Positions 19,359 through 27,854 are shown, counted from the stretch's first letter. The stretch: 64,000 bases of DNA from Schaalia sp. ORNL0103 (GCF_019429565.1 NZ_JAHXSA010000001.1:620001-684000); one strand, 5' to 3'. Program-made: numbers and translations. The notes: generated from the letters alone by a model not told the origin.

Positions 19359-20297
19359 ATGGCGTCGGTTCTTTGGTCGGTCCTCTCGATCGCACTCATT
19401 ATCGGCGTCGGCTGGGTGGCTCGTCGCGCGGGTGCGCTCGGTCCCGAGGCGGCGGGTTCTCTCGCGTCGGTGACGTACTGGGTGGCGTCCCCGGCCATGC
19501 TCTTCCACGCGATCGTCTCAACGGGGACATCTGGCGTATTCGGGGCTCCGCTCGCCGTGGCAGCCGCGTCGGGTGTGGGCACAGCGCTCCTCTTCGTGGC
19601 CGTCGCCCGCCTGGTCTTGCACCTCACGCGGGGCGAGACCACGTTGGGGGCCATGGCCTCGTCCCTCAATAACGGCGCGTATATCGGCATCCCGATCGCC
19701 GTCTACGTGCTGGGTGACGCTTCTGCTGTCGTGCCCATCCTGGTGTTTCAGCTCGGTTTTTTCACCCCGATGTTCTTCGTGTTGGCGGATCTGGCCGGCT
19801 CGGGCCAGCGCCCTTCTGCGACCGGCATCGTGAGGGTCATCGCGCGCAACCCCATGGTCATTGCGGCGGCGTGCGGTTTTCTCTTTTCCGCGGCCGGGTG
19901 GTCGATGCCGACGCTCCTCGACGTGTCGACGTCCATGCTGGGGGCAGCCGCGCCCCCGATGATCCTGCTGTCATTCGGCGCCGCCCTTGTGGACCGCCGC
20001 ACCGCGACCGGCGACGCGAGGGCACCTGCTATCGCGTGCGCCGCCGTTGCTAAGCTCGCCGTGCAGCCTGCCATCGCGTGCGGCGTCGGGATGCTCCTTG
20101 GGCTGACCGGTCCGGCGCTCATGTCGGTGACCATCATGGCGGCGCTGCCCTCCGCGCAGAACGCCTACATCGCCGCGACGCGCGCCAAGGCGGGGGAGCG
20201 CATCGCGCAGGGAACGGTCCTCGTGACGACCTTTGCATCGCTGCCCGTCGTCGTTGGAATTGCAGCGATTTTCCATGCGTGTGGGGTTGTTTCCTAA
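19359..20297 (+). CDS. AEC-family (auxin efflux carrier-type) permease
   Basis: A 312-residue protein with about ten membrane segments in two inverted halves, as in the AEC family of bile/organic acid and amino acid permeases. It starts MASVLWSVLSIALIIGVGW and has a conserved polar stretch SLNNGAYIGIPI near residue 105. The frame is open upstream into glf, but the ATG at 19359 with GAAGGGG 11 nt before it fits best. Malate or other organic acids are common substrates in this family; the substrate here is unknown. It follows glf by 16 bp. Confidence 0.85.
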   Translation: MASVLWSVLSIALIIGVGWVARRAGALGPEAAGSLASVTYWVASPAMLFHAIVSTGTSGVFGAPLAVAAASGVGTALLFVAVARLVLHLTRGETTLGAMASSLNNGAYIGIPIAVYVLGDASAVVPILVFQLGFFTPMFFVLADLAGSGQRPSATGIVRVIARNPMVIAAACGFLFSAAGWSMPTLLDVSTSMLGAAAPPMILLSFGAALVDRRTATGDARAPAIACAAVAKLAVQPAIACGVGMLLGLTGPALMSVTIMAALPSAQNAYIAATRAKAGERIAQGTVLVTTFASLPVVVGIAAIFHACGVVS

Positions 20298-20481
20298 CTC
20301 GGGTTTGTCGGCATGAGCTCTGCTCTCTGGGCGTCCGAGCAGACCCCGGTCAGCAAAGAACCCGTCAAAAAGAGGCCAAAAACACGTTCTGTATCGTGGA
20401 CTCTGGGAGACTTCCAGGTGTAACAGCCCTAGTCTGGCTGGGAATTATCCCGTATAGACACGAATGCAAGGAACTCACTTC
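20298..20481 (+). promoter_or_regulatory. Leader region upstream of the NSS transporter
   Basis: The 184-bp gap has no gene. TAGTCT near 20430 and GTATAGA near 20453 are candidate -10 boxes without convincing -35 partners. GGGAATTATCCC near 20440 is a perfect 12-bp palindrome that could be an operator. No known riboswitch fold was recognised. Confidence 0.3.
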
Positions 20482-22068
20482 ATGTCATCCTCCGCACCCA
20501 AATCCGCGCCCCGCGCGCGCGACTCGTGGAGCGGCCAGACAGGCTTCCTCCTGGCAGCCATCGGCTCGGCCATCGGCCTGGGCAACATCTGGCGTTTCCC
20601 CGGCGTCTCCTACTCCAACGGCGGCGGCGCCTTCCTGGTCCCGTACCTGGTTGCCCTGATCTTCGTCGGCATCCCCATGCTGTGGCTCGACTACGCGGTC
20701 GGCCACAAGTTCCGCGGTTCACCGCCGTGGGCGCTGCGCAAGATCATCGGCGGCGGCGAGTTCGTCGGATGGTTCCAGACCTTCGTCTGCTTCGTCATCA
20801 TGGTCTACTACGGTGCGGTCCTCGCGTGGGGCGTGCAGTACACCATCTACTCCGTGAACGAGGCCTGGGGCGCTGACCCGACGACCTTCTTCACCGACTC
20901 TTTCTTGCAGGTTGTTCCCGGCGACACCTTCTCGTGGGCGCCCGCATGGTCGGTGATGATTCCTCTCGCTCTCGTGTGGATTCTCGTGCTCTTCGTCATT
21001 GGCCGCGGCCTGTCCAAGGGCGTCGAGGCGGCGAACAAGATCTTCCTGCCGCTCCTCGTCATCCTCTTCCTCGCGCTCGTCGTTCGAGCGCTGTTCCTGC
21101 CGGGTGCCGTCGAAGGCCTCAACGCCTTCTTCACGCCGAACTGGAGCGCGCTTGCTGATCCCAAGGTGTGGCTGGCCGCATTCGCGCAGATCTTCTACTC
21201 GCTGTCCGTGGGCTTTGGCATCATGCTGACCTACGCCTCGTACCTCAAGCCCAAGTCGAACCTGACCGGCACCGCGCTCGTCGCAGGCTTCGCGAACTCG
21301 TCCTTCGAAATCCTCGCGGGCATCGGCGTCTTCAGCGCCATCGGTTTCATGGCGCACCAGGGCGGCGTGAGCGTCTCCGAGGTTGAGGGTCTGACCGGAC
21401 CGATTCTCTCCTTCGTGACCTTCCCGAAGATCATCTCGATGATGCCCGGCGGGCCCCTCTTCGGCGTGCTCTTCTTCTCGTCCCTGGTCCTGGCTGGCGT
21501 CACCTCCCTGCTGTCCCTGCTCCAGGTCGTTTCCGGCGGCCTGCAGGACAAGTTCGGCTGGTCGCCCGCCCGCTCGGCTCTCGTTCTTGGCGTCCCTGCG
21601 ACCGTTATTTCGCTGGTGCTCTTCGGCACCCGCTCGGGCCTGAACAACCTCGACATCGTCGACAACTTCATCAACTCGGTCGGCGTCGTGTCCTCGGCGA
21701 TCATGTTCGCCGTGCTGTGCGCGGTCGCCGGCCCCCGCCTTGGGGTTCTCCGCGCACACATCAACTCGGTGTCTAGCGTGAAGGTCCCCAAGCTCTGGGA
21801 GCCCCTCGTCGGTATCGTCATCCCGGTCGTCCTCTTCGTCATGATGGCGATGTCCATCGTCGACCTGCTGACCAAGGGCTACGGGGACTACCCGAATGGC
21901 TACGTGCTCCTCTTCGGTTGGGGCTCCGTGGCGGTCGCTGTCGTTGCGTCTCTGATTTTCACTCTTATTCCGTGGAAGCACCGCCCGGTGGACACCCACG
22001 CGGCGGTCGCTCAGATTCTCGCTGACGACGCCGACGACACCGCTTCGATTGAAGGAGGCGCCAAGTGA
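20482..22068 (+). CDS. Neurotransmitter:sodium symporter (NSS) family transporter
   Basis: A 528-residue sodium-coupled amino acid importer with about eleven to twelve membrane segments. The NSS signature is clear in segment 1 (AAIGSAIGLGNIWRFPG near residue 27) and in the unwound helix 6 region (SLSVGFGIMLTYASYL near 240). The ATG at 20482 with AAGGAACTC upstream is preferred over an ATG six codons earlier that lacks a ribosome site. The next gene, overlapping as GTGA, codes for a tiny membrane protein of the MetS type, so this is probably a MetP-like methionine/alanine importer, as known from Corynebacterium glutamicum MetPS. Confidence 0.92.
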   Translation: MSSSAPKSAPRARDSWSGQTGFLLAAIGSAIGLGNIWRFPGVSYSNGGGAFLVPYLVALIFVGIPMLWLDYAVGHKFRGSPPWALRKIIGGGEFVGWFQTFVCFVIMVYYGAVLAWGVQYTIYSVNEAWGADPTTFFTDSFLQVVPGDTFSWAPAWSVMIPLALVWILVLFVIGRGLSKGVEAANKIFLPLLVILFLALVVRALFLPGAVEGLNAFFTPNWSALADPKVWLAAFAQIFYSLSVGFGIMLTYASYLKPKSNLTGTALVAGFANSSFEILAGIGVFSAIGFMAHQGGVSVSEVEGLTGPILSFVTFPKIISMMPGGPLFGVLFFSSLVLAGVTSLLSLLQVVSGGLQDKFGWSPARSALVLGVPATVISLVLFGTRSGLNNLDIVDNFINSVGVVSSAIMFAVLCAVAGPRLGVLRAHINSVSSVKVPKLWEPLVGIVIPVVLFVMMAMSIVDLLTKGYGDYPNGYVLLFGWGSVAVAVVASLIFTLIPWKHRPVDTHAAVAQILADDADDTASIEGGAK

Positions 22069-22226
22069 CCGCTCCCGCCATCGCTCTGATGATCCTGACG
22101 ATCCTGCTCGTGTGGGGTGGCCTCGTCGCGTCCGTCGTGCTGCTGCAGGTCCTCTCGGTGCCCACCGATGAGGAGACCGAGGCCGCGCAGCGCGCTATCG
22201 AAGCCGCTGAAGCCGCGAAGCAGTAG
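22065..22226 (+). CDS. Small MetS-type subunit of the NSS transporter (53 aa)
   Basis: This short gene codes for 53 residues: one membrane helix (IALMILTILLVWGGLVAS, about residues 5-30) and a charged, alanine/glutamate-rich tail (PTDEETEAAQRAIEAAEAA). It starts at a GTG inside the stop of the NSS gene, after GGAGG in the end of that gene, and ends at TAG. Size, topology and position match MetS, the small subunit required by the methionine/alanine NSS importer MetP. It is below the length cut-off of many gene finders. Function is inferred from family and coupling. Confidence 0.85.
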   Translation: MTAPAIALMILTILLVWGGLVASVVLLQVLSVPTDEETEAAQRAIEAAEAAKQ

Positions 22227-22235
22227 GGTGGCATC

Positions 22236-22982
22236 GTGAAGCTCGTTGCCTTCGATCTCGATGACACCCTGGCGCCCTCGAAGTCGCCGCTGCCCGCCCG
22301 CATGGACGAGGCGTTGCGTTCCCTGCTGGACCACGTGGAGGTGTGCATCATCTCCGGCGGCCAGATGGGCCAGTTCCGCACCCAGGTGCTGGACAACCTG
22401 CACGCCACGGATGAGGAACTCTCTCGCCTGCACCTGATGCCCACCTGCGGCACGCGCTACTACCGCTATGAGGGTGGCGCGTGGGTCGAGCGTTACGCGC
22501 ACGACCTGGATCCCGAGGTGGCCGCCCGCGCGATCGCCTCGCTCGAGCGTCACGCGCGTGAGCTCGGCCTGTGGGAGTCCAACCCGTGGGGCAACATTAT
22601 CGAGGACCGCGGTTCGCAGATCACCTTCTCCGCGCTGGGTCAGGAGGCTCCGCTCGACGCGAAGCGCGCCTGGGATCCGGACGGCACCAAGAAGGCCGCT
22701 CTGCGTGACGCCGTGCAGCCCGACGTACCCGAGCTCGATGTTCGCGGCGGTGGCTCGACCTCGGTCGACATCACCACCCGTGGCATCGACAAGGCGTTCG
22801 GCATGGGCAAGCTCGTCGAAGAGACGGGCATCCCTGCTTCCGAGATGCTCTTCATTGGCGACCGCCTGGATCCGGAGGGCAATGACTACCCGGTCAAGGC
22901 CGCCGGCTACGCGACGCGCGCCGTGTCCGGATGGGAAGAATGCGTGGACGTCATCGACGAGATCGTGGCATCCATGAGCTGA
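22236..22982 (+). CDS. HAD-IIB phosphatase (phosphomannomutase-like fold)
   Basis: A 248-residue HAD protein with motif I AFDLDDTLAPSKSP near residue 5, motif II CIISGGQMGQF near 38, and motif IV FIGDRLDPEGNDYPVKAAG near 210. The last motif closely resembles that of the eukaryotic-type phosphomannomutase/HAD-IIB group (GDxxxxGGND). It may be a phosphomannomutase-like enzyme or a sugar-phosphate phosphatase; motif comparison alone cannot decide. AGGGTGGCATC precedes the GTG start, 9 bp after the MetS-type gene, so it may share its transcript. Confidence 0.8.
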   Translation: MKLVAFDLDDTLAPSKSPLPARMDEALRSLLDHVEVCIISGGQMGQFRTQVLDNLHATDEELSRLHLMPTCGTRYYRYEGGAWVERYAHDLDPEVAARAIASLERHARELGLWESNPWGNIIEDRGSQITFSALGQEAPLDAKRAWDPDGTKKAALRDAVQPDVPELDVRGGGSTSVDITTRGIDKAFGMGKLVEETGIPASEMLFIGDRLDPEGNDYPVKAAGYATRAVSGWEECVDVIDEIVASMS

Positions 22983-23000
22983 CCCGTCGCAGTAAACGAT

Positions 23001-23013
23001 GACGAGGCCGGGG
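23001..23013 (+). repeat. 13-mer GACGAGGCCGGGG, intergenic copy
   Basis: Exact copy forming the left arm of the terminator at 23002-23037. Confidence 0.9.
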
Positions 23014-23037
23014 CTGGGGAACCAGCTCCGGCCTCGT
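23002..23037. terminator. Terminator built from the GACGAGGCCGG motif
   Basis: A 16-bp stem (ACGAGGCCGGGGCTGG / CCAGCTCCGGCCTCGT, one G-U pair) with GGAA loop lies between convergent HAD-IIB and rRNA methyltransferase genes. The left arm is an exact copy of the repeated 13-mer, the right arm a one-base variant of its complement. Confidence 0.8.
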
Positions 23038-23095
23038 TGTGTGCGGCTGCGGTGCTTGCGGCGATTGTACGGCCGCCGCACAATGCGGTGACGCG

Positions 23096-23968
23096 TTACT
23101 GCGCGCCGACGCCCCTGGTCGCCCAAAACACGACGGCAGACGCGGCAGCGACGTTGAGCGAGTCAACCCCGTGGTCCATGGGGATTTTGACAGTGTAGTC
23201 GGAGGCCGCGATAGTGCGCCGTCCCAGGCCGTCGCCTTCGGTGCCCATCACCATCGCGAGGCGGGCGTCCGGCCCCTGGAGGGCGGGCAGCGCAGCGAAG
23301 TCGTCGAGGGACACCGAATCGTCCGACAGCGCCAGCGACGCGACCGTGAAGCCAGCCTCCTGGAGCGTGGCGATGTCGCCGGGCCAGGACTCGAGGCGGG
23401 TCCACGGCACCTGGAAGACGGTCCCCATGGAGACGCGCACGGATCGTCGATAGAGGGGATCAGCGCACTGCGGGGTCACGAGGACAGCGTCGACGCCGAG
23501 CGCGGCGGCGCTGCGGAATGCGGCGCCGACGTTCGTATGGTCGACGAGGTTTTCCAAGACGACGACGCGACGTGCCGGGGCACCGCCGTGAGCGGTTGCG
23601 AGCAGGTCGGCGAGGGGCGGCAGGACGGGGCGCTGCATGGCGGCGAGGGCGCCGCGGTGCAGGTGGAAGCCCGTCATCTGCTCCAAGACGTCCTCGTCGG
23701 CGACGAAGATTGGAACGTCCGCGCCGTCGGGGGCACCCGTTGCTGCCTCGATGAGGTCGGTCAGGGTCGGCAGCCAGCGCCTCGACATGAGGAAGGAGCG
23801 CGGGCTGTGGCCGGCGCGGATCGCGCGTTTAATGACGTTCGCGGACTCAGCCATGTACAGGCCGCGTTCCGGTTCGATCTTGGAACGAAGTTTGACGTCT
23901 TTGAGGCGCGTGTAGTCGTCCAGGCGCGAATCTGCGCTCAGATCCGCGCTGGTGAGCTCGATAATCAC
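23096..23968 (-). CDS. TrmH/SpoU-family (SPOUT) RNA methyltransferase
   Basis: A 290-residue SAM-dependent ribose 2'-O-methyltransferase. The N-terminal substrate-binding region (ADSRLDDYTRLKDVKLR) is followed by the trefoil-knot domain with motif 1 NVGAAFRSAAALGVD near residue 155, motif 2 AMVMGTEGDGLG near 245 and motif 3 IPMDHGVDSLNVAAAS near 265. The conserved serine/asparagine in motif 3 is present. Whether the target is 23S rRNA or tRNA cannot be told. It sits 9 bp after pyrD in the same direction, so it is probably in that transcript. Confidence 0.9.
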   Translation of the reverse strand: MIIELTSADLSADSRLDDYTRLKDVKLRSKIEPERGLYMAESANVIKRAIRAGHSPRSFLMSRRWLPTLTDLIEAATGAPDGADVPIFVADEDVLEQMTGFHLHRGALAAMQRPVLPPLADLLATAHGGAPARRVVVLENLVDHTNVGAAFRSAAALGVDAVLVTPQCADPLYRRSVRVSMGTVFQVPWTRLESWPGDIATLQEAGFTVASLALSDDSVSLDDFAALPALQGPDARLAMVMGTEGDGLGRRTIAASDYTVKIPMDHGVDSLNVAAASAVVFWATRGVGAQ

Positions 23969-23977
23969 GGCGGTCCC

Positions 23978-25042
23978 TTACGCCCGCTGGAGGGCGCGCG
24001 AGACCTCGCCCGGCCAGGACGGGCCCTCGAAGATGAAGGCAGAGAACGCCTCGACCAGGTCTGCGCCCGCGCTGATCATGCGCAGCGCGTCCTCGGACGA
24101 CGAGATGCCGCCGGTGCCGATGAGGATCTGCTCGTCGTCAAGGTGTCGTGCCACCAGGGAGACGACCTCCAGCGCACGGGGCAGAAGCGGAGCGCCGGAG
24201 ACGCCGCCTTCGCCCAGGTCGTGGTTGATCGTCGTGTTCGTGGCGACGACGCCCGCCAGGCCAAGCTCCTTCGTCAGCTCGACGACGGCGACGATGTCCT
24301 CGTCGGCCAAGTCGGGAGCGATCTTGACAAAGAGCGGCATGACGCGATCGGGAGCACCTGCCTCGCAGCCGCGGCGAGCGGCCTGTAGGATCGGGCGCAG
24401 GTGATCGACGGACTGCAGGTCGCGCAGGCCGGGCGTGTTGGGGGAGGAGACGTTCACGACGACAAAGTCCACCCAGTGGGCGAGCGTCTTCGCGCAGTAC
24501 TCGTAGTCCGCGGGGGCGTCCGCCTCAGACGTCACCTTGTTCTTGCCGACGTTGGCGCCAACGATCGCGGCGCGGCCCGCAGGAGTCGAGCGCAGCTCGC
24601 GCAGCTTCTCGGCGGCGGCATCTGCTCCGGCATTGTTGAAGCCCATGCGGTTACGCAGGCCGCGTTCCTCCATGAGTCGCCACAGGCGCGGCGCGTCGTT
24701 GCCGGGCTGGGGACGAGGAGTCACGGTACCGATCTCGACGAACGCGTAGCCGAGGGCACACATACCGAGCACTGCCTCGGCGTCCTTGTCCATGCCAGCT
24801 GCCAGACCCAGACGGGACGGGAGGCGACGCTCACCCAGGGTCAGGGGAACCTCGACGCCGCCAACCATTCGCGTGGGGGAGTGCGTCGGATCGAGGTGGC
24901 CCAGCGTGGCGCGCATGAGTCCACGCGTCGGGGCGAATCGTCCGGCCAAGGAAATCGCTCCCAGACCCCAGTGGTGTGCATCCTCCGGGTTGGAACGCGA
25001 GATGAAGTGTGTGAAAGCCCAGTTGTACGCGCGTCGGATCAT
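23978..25042 (-). CDS. pyrD: Dihydroorotate dehydrogenase (quinone), class 2
   Basis: This FMN enzyme oxidises dihydroorotate to orotate in pyrimidine synthesis, passing electrons to quinone at the membrane. The 354 residues show the class 2 N-terminal helices (AYNWAFTHFISRSNPEDAHHW), LRNRMGFNNAGAD near 130, the catalytic serine motif NVSSPNTPGLRDLQ near 198 and the FMN-phosphate loop GTGGISSSEDA near 310. TATCCT ends 7 nt before the ATG, which suggests a leaderless start, although AGGAAG in the same stretch could act as a ribosome site. A quinone-linked enzyme is notable because no respiratory genes are in the window. Confidence 0.96.
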   Translation of the reverse strand: MIRRAYNWAFTHFISRSNPEDAHHWGLGAISLAGRFAPTRGLMRATLGHLDPTHSPTRMVGGVEVPLTLGERRLPSRLGLAAGMDKDAEAVLGMCALGYAFVEIGTVTPRPQPGNDAPRLWRLMEERGLRNRMGFNNAGADAAAEKLRELRSTPAGRAAIVGANVGKNKVTSEADAPADYEYCAKTLAHWVDFVVVNVSSPNTPGLRDLQSVDHLRPILQAARRGCEAGAPDRVMPLFVKIAPDLADEDIVAVVELTKELGLAGVVATNTTINHDLGEGGVSGAPLLPRALEVVSLVARHLDDEQILIGTGGISSSEDALRMISAGADLVEAFSAFIFEGPSWPGEVSRALQRA

Positions 25043-25060
25043 GCTTCCTAGGATAGTTGA

Positions 25061-25615
25061 TCAGTCCCACCATGCCCACCACCACCGCATGGATGATCCG
25101 TCTCGAATGAGCACACGCATTTCATCCGGCGGGACCGCATCCGCGCCGAGGCCAAGCACCGAGGCGAGGGTCAGCCAGTGCTGGTAGCTCGGATAGCGCT
25201 CCTCGTCGATGGGAGATCCGGTGTGAGCAATGATCGCAGATTCGGGGACGAGCACCGTGTCGATGCTGACGCGTTCGTCTCGTCGTGGCGCGCGAATGAC
25301 GTAGCCTTCGAGACTGAGCCCGTCGATGCGGGAGGCGGCCCGTAGGAGGTCTACGATCCGTGGGGCGTTGTTCTGCCGATCGTTGCGCGCGTCCTTCGGC
25401 AGCAAGGATGCGAGCCGACGGGCATCCGTCCCCGATAGGTCCGCGAAGCGCGCGTAGTCGCCCAGGTCCCACCCATCGCACAGGTAGGGAGCTAACAGAG
25501 CGGAGATGCCTCGATCCTCAAGCCAGCGAGGTGGGCCGTACATGCCTTCGGGGCAGGGCTCCTCCTCATTGAGCATGACGTTGCAGGTGGCGGGCAGCGT
25601 GATCGTTGTGTGCAT
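25061..25615 (-). CDS. Hypothetical protein
   Basis: I do not recognise this 184-residue protein. It is soluble by appearance, acidic, and starts MHTTITLPATCNVMLNEEE. It has tryptophan-rich ends (GPPRWLEDRG near residue 30; the C-terminus is MRWWWAWWD) and a middle part with ARRLASLLPKDARNDRQ near 80. ATG at 25615 is preceded by AAGGAAGC; the frame extends upstream but without a ribosome site. It lies 18 bp before pyrD on the same strand and directly downstream of an array of DnaA-box-like sites. No function is proposed. Confidence 0.7.
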   Translation of the reverse strand: MHTTITLPATCNVMLNEEEPCPEGMYGPPRWLEDRGISALLAPYLCDGWDLGDYARFADLSGTDARRLASLLPKDARNDRQNNAPRIVDLLRAASRIDGLSLEGYVIRAPRRDERVSIDTVLVPESAIIAHTGSPIDEERYPSYQHWLTLASVLGLGADAVPPDEMRVLIRDGSSMRWWWAWWD

Positions 25616-25709
25616 GATGCTTCCTTGTCGTTCGAGACGGAGCGCCGATGCTCCGACACGGACAGGATCATGCACGCGAGGACGTGGCGGCCAGCGCCGC
25701 GGCACACCC

Positions 25710-25778
25710 TGTGGATAACGGGAGAGCCGCCAGGTGCCCTGTGGATAAAACGCGTCGGCCCCGCGCCCATGTGGATGG
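25710..25778 (+). repeat. Three DnaA-box-like sites at exact 30-bp spacing
   Basis: TGTGGATAA occurs at 25710-25718 and 25740-25748, and TGTGGATGG at 25770-25778, all in one orientation. The complement of the first two, TTATCCACA, is the perfect DnaA-box consensus. They lie upstream of the hypothetical gene at 25615; the third falls in the loop region of the next terminator. Confidence 0.7.
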
Positions 25779-25791
25779 GGCGGGGCCGACG
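25753..25791 (-). terminator. Terminator after the DUF3043 gene
   Basis: A 17-bp stem with one bulged base (CGTCGGCCCCGC and CCCAT against their complements, loop GTGG). On the minus strand it begins 10 bp after the DUF3043 stop and is followed by CGTTTTAT. Confidence 0.8.
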
Positions 25792-25801
25792 AAAAAGACG
25801 A

Positions 25802-26422
25802 CTACTTCGGGAACTGTCCGCGGTCGACCTGCGGGCGAGGCGAACGCCAGCGCCGCGGCATGATCATGCGGGAGAATGCGTAGTAGGCGGTGCCGGAGGG
25901 AATGTCCTCGCGGGGGTGTGCCTCGGTGAAGACACGCTTGATCTTGCGCCACACGAAGAATGCCTCGATGGCGGTGATGATGAAGGATCCGTACATGAGG
26001 ATGGACGAGCCATAGAGCATGTAAGCCTGGTACTGCAGCGGGACCTTGTTGCCGAACATCGACAGCACCATGATCAGGATGATGGACACCATCATGACGG
26101 CGAGAATCCACTCGGAGAAGGAGTGTCGCGCGTCGACGTAGTCACGCACGAAACGACGTGCGCGTCCCTTGTCGCGGGCCGGCAGGTACTTTTCCTCGCC
26201 GGTGATCATCGCGCGCTGTTCAGCGTCGAAACGCGCGTTGCGGGCGGCGCGGGCGGCACGCTTGGCCTCCTTGCGGTCCTTGGGGACCAGGGGGCGGATG
26301 CGGGCGGCCTCGGCTGCCTTACGCTTCGGCGTGGGGCGGCCTTTCTTGCCGTCGGGCGTCGTGGAGACGGGCTCGACATTCATCGAGGTCTCGTCGTTGT
26401 TGTTCTTGCTTCGTCCAAACAC
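25802..26422 (-). CDS. DUF3043 membrane protein
   Basis: A 206-residue protein of the actinobacterial DUF3043 family. The N-terminal 90 residues are highly basic and alanine-rich (KRKAAEAARIRPLVPKDRKEAKRAARAARN). Two membrane segments follow (EWILAVMMVSIILIMVLSM near 110 and YMLYGSSILMYGSFIITAI near 140) and a short cytoplasmic tail. The function is unknown. Its mycobacterial counterpart, as I recall Rv2206, also neighbours the glycerate-kinase-like and ErpA genes. It starts at GTG with TAGCCT six bases before it, indicating a leaderless message. Confidence 0.88.
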   Translation of the reverse strand: MFGRSKNNNDETSMNVEPVSTTPDGKKGRPTPKRKAAEAARIRPLVPKDRKEAKRAARAARNARFDAEQRAMITGEEKYLPARDKGRARRFVRDYVDARHSFSEWILAVMMVSIILIMVLSMFGNKVPLQYQAYMLYGSSILMYGSFIITAIEAFFVWRKIKRVFTEAHPREDIPSGTAYYAFSRMIMPRRWRSPRPQVDRGQFPK

Positions 26423-26428
26423 GCTTCA

Positions 26429-26474
26429 AGGCTAGCGGATAGCCCACCCGCCTCGCACTCCCATGGTCTACCCT
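26429..26474. promoter_or_regulatory. Divergent leaderless promoters in a 58-bp gap
   Basis: On the minus strand TAGCCT (26429-26434) ends 6 nt before the DUF3043 GTG. On the plus strand TACCCT (26469-26474) ends 6 nt before the M20 ATG at 26481. Neither gene has a ribosome site, so both messages probably start at the start codon. Confidence 0.65.
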
Positions 26475-26480
26475 GGTCGT

Positions 26481-27854
26481 ATGGCTGATACTTCACATGC
26501 ACTGTCCACGTCCGTTTTGAAGGAGCGCCTGGAGGCTGCTTTCCCGTCCCTGCTGGAGGAGCTCACGCAGCTCGTTGCGATTCCGTCGGTGTCGTCGGAT
26601 CCCGCTCATGCGGCTGACGTGGAGCGCAGCGCTGAGCATATCCGTGAGCGTTTCGCCGCTCTGGGCTTGGAGGCCAAGGTTCTCCGTGAGACCGCCGCTG
26701 ATGGCACCGAGGGCAAGCCTGCCCTCGTCGCGCACACGCCTCACATCGAGGGCGCGCCGACCGTCCTGCTGTACGCGCATCACGACGTGCAGCCGGTGGG
26801 CGAGCTGAGCCGCTGGAGCATGGACCCCTACAAGGCTGAGGTTCGCGGCGATCGCATCTACGGCCGTGGTTCCTCCGACGACGGCGCCGGCATCACGGTG
26901 CACCTCGGTTCCCTGTCGATTCTGGGCGATGACCTGCCGGTCAACGTCGTCGTATTCATCGAGGGCGAGGAAGAGATCGGTTCCCCCTCGTTCACGGCGT
27001 TCCTCGATGCCCACAAGGATGAGCTCGCCGCCGACGTCATCGTTGTGACGGACTCGTCGAACTGGAAGGTGGGCGAGCCTGCCGTCACGTCGACGCTGCG
27101 TGGCAACGCGATCGTGACCATCGACGTGACCGTCGCCGATCACGCGGTGCACTCGGGCGCGTTCGGTGGCCCGCTGCTCGACTCCGTCGCGATTTCCTCG
27201 ATGCTCATCGCCTCGCTCTTCGACGAGAAGGGTGATGTGGCGGTGCCGGGCCTGGGCGGCTCGGATCACGCGGACGTGGATTGGCCGGAGGAAGAGCTGC
27301 GCGCCGCGGCCGGCATGGTTGAGGGACTGCAGCTGGCGGGCTCGGGTGACATCGCCGCCCGTATGTGGACCAAGCCGTCGATCTCGGTGATCGGTTTCGA
27401 CGCTCGCCCGGTCTCCAACGCCTCGAACACGATCGCCCCGCACACGCGCTTCCGCCTGTCGATGCGCACCGTGCCGGGTGTGGATCCCACCGAGGCTCAG
27501 GCGAAGCTCGTCGACTACCTGCTCTCCCATGCGCCCTTCGGTGCGCGCGTCGAGGTCACCGCCGAGGACGCGGGAGCCGGCTACCAGGCCGACATGGATT
27601 CCCCTGTTACGAAGGCTCTGCACGAGTCCCTTACCGAGGCCTGGGGCGTTCCCTCGGTCAACATCGGTGTGGGCGGCTCGATCCCGTTCATCTCGGACTT
27701 CCAGCGCATCTTCCCGAACGCTCAGGTCGTCGTCACCGGCGTCGAGGATCCGCTGACGAACGCCCACTCTGAGGACGAGTCGCAGTCGATCTCCGACCTG
27801 AAGGCCGCGATCCTCGCCGAGGCGCTTCTGCTGACGCGCGTGGCGTCCCTGTGA
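26481..27854 (+). CDS. M20-family metallopeptidase (dipeptidase)
   Basis: A 457-residue zinc dipeptidase of the M20/ArgE-DapE class. Motifs in order are LLYAHHDVQPVG (zinc His) near residue 93, YGRGSSDDGAG (bridging Asp) near 128 and FIEGEEEIGSPSF (catalytic Glu) near 157, with a lid domain about 195-330 and GVGGSIPFISDF near 400. The ATG at 26481 is chosen because of the -10 box six bases before it; an ATG at 26463 lies upstream of that box. The stop overlaps the next gene as GTGA. Confidence 0.92.
   Translation: MADTSHALSTSVLKERLEAAFPSLLEELTQLVAIPSVSSDPAHAADVERSAEHIRERFAALGLEAKVLRETAADGTEGKPALVAHTPHIEGAPTVLLYAHHDVQPVGELSRWSMDPYKAEVRGDRIYGRGSSDDGAGITVHLGSLSILGDDLPVNVVVFIEGEEEIGSPSFTAFLDAHKDELAADVIVVTDSSNWKVGEPAVTSTLRGNAIVTIDVTVADHAVHSGAFGGPLLDSVAISSMLIASLFDEKGDVAVPGLGGSDHADVDWPEEELRAAAGMVEGLQLAGSGDIAARMWTKPSISVIGFDARPVSNASNTIAPHTRFRLSMRTVPGVDPTEAQAKLVDYLLSHAPFGARVEVTAEDAGAGYQADMDSPVTKALHESLTEAWGVPSVNIGVGGSIPFISDFQRIFPNAQVVVTGVEDPLTNAHSEDESQSISDLKAAILAEALLLTRVASL

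Noticed and set aside
20298-20481. Riboswitch (SAM or similar) before the NSS transporter
   Set aside because: The leader has a palindrome but no recognisable multi-helix riboswitch core; covariation analysis would be needed.
25710-25778. Chromosomal origin at the DnaA-box cluster
   Set aside because: There is no dnaA, dnaN, rpmH or other origin gene nearby, no A/T-rich unwinding element, and only three boxes.
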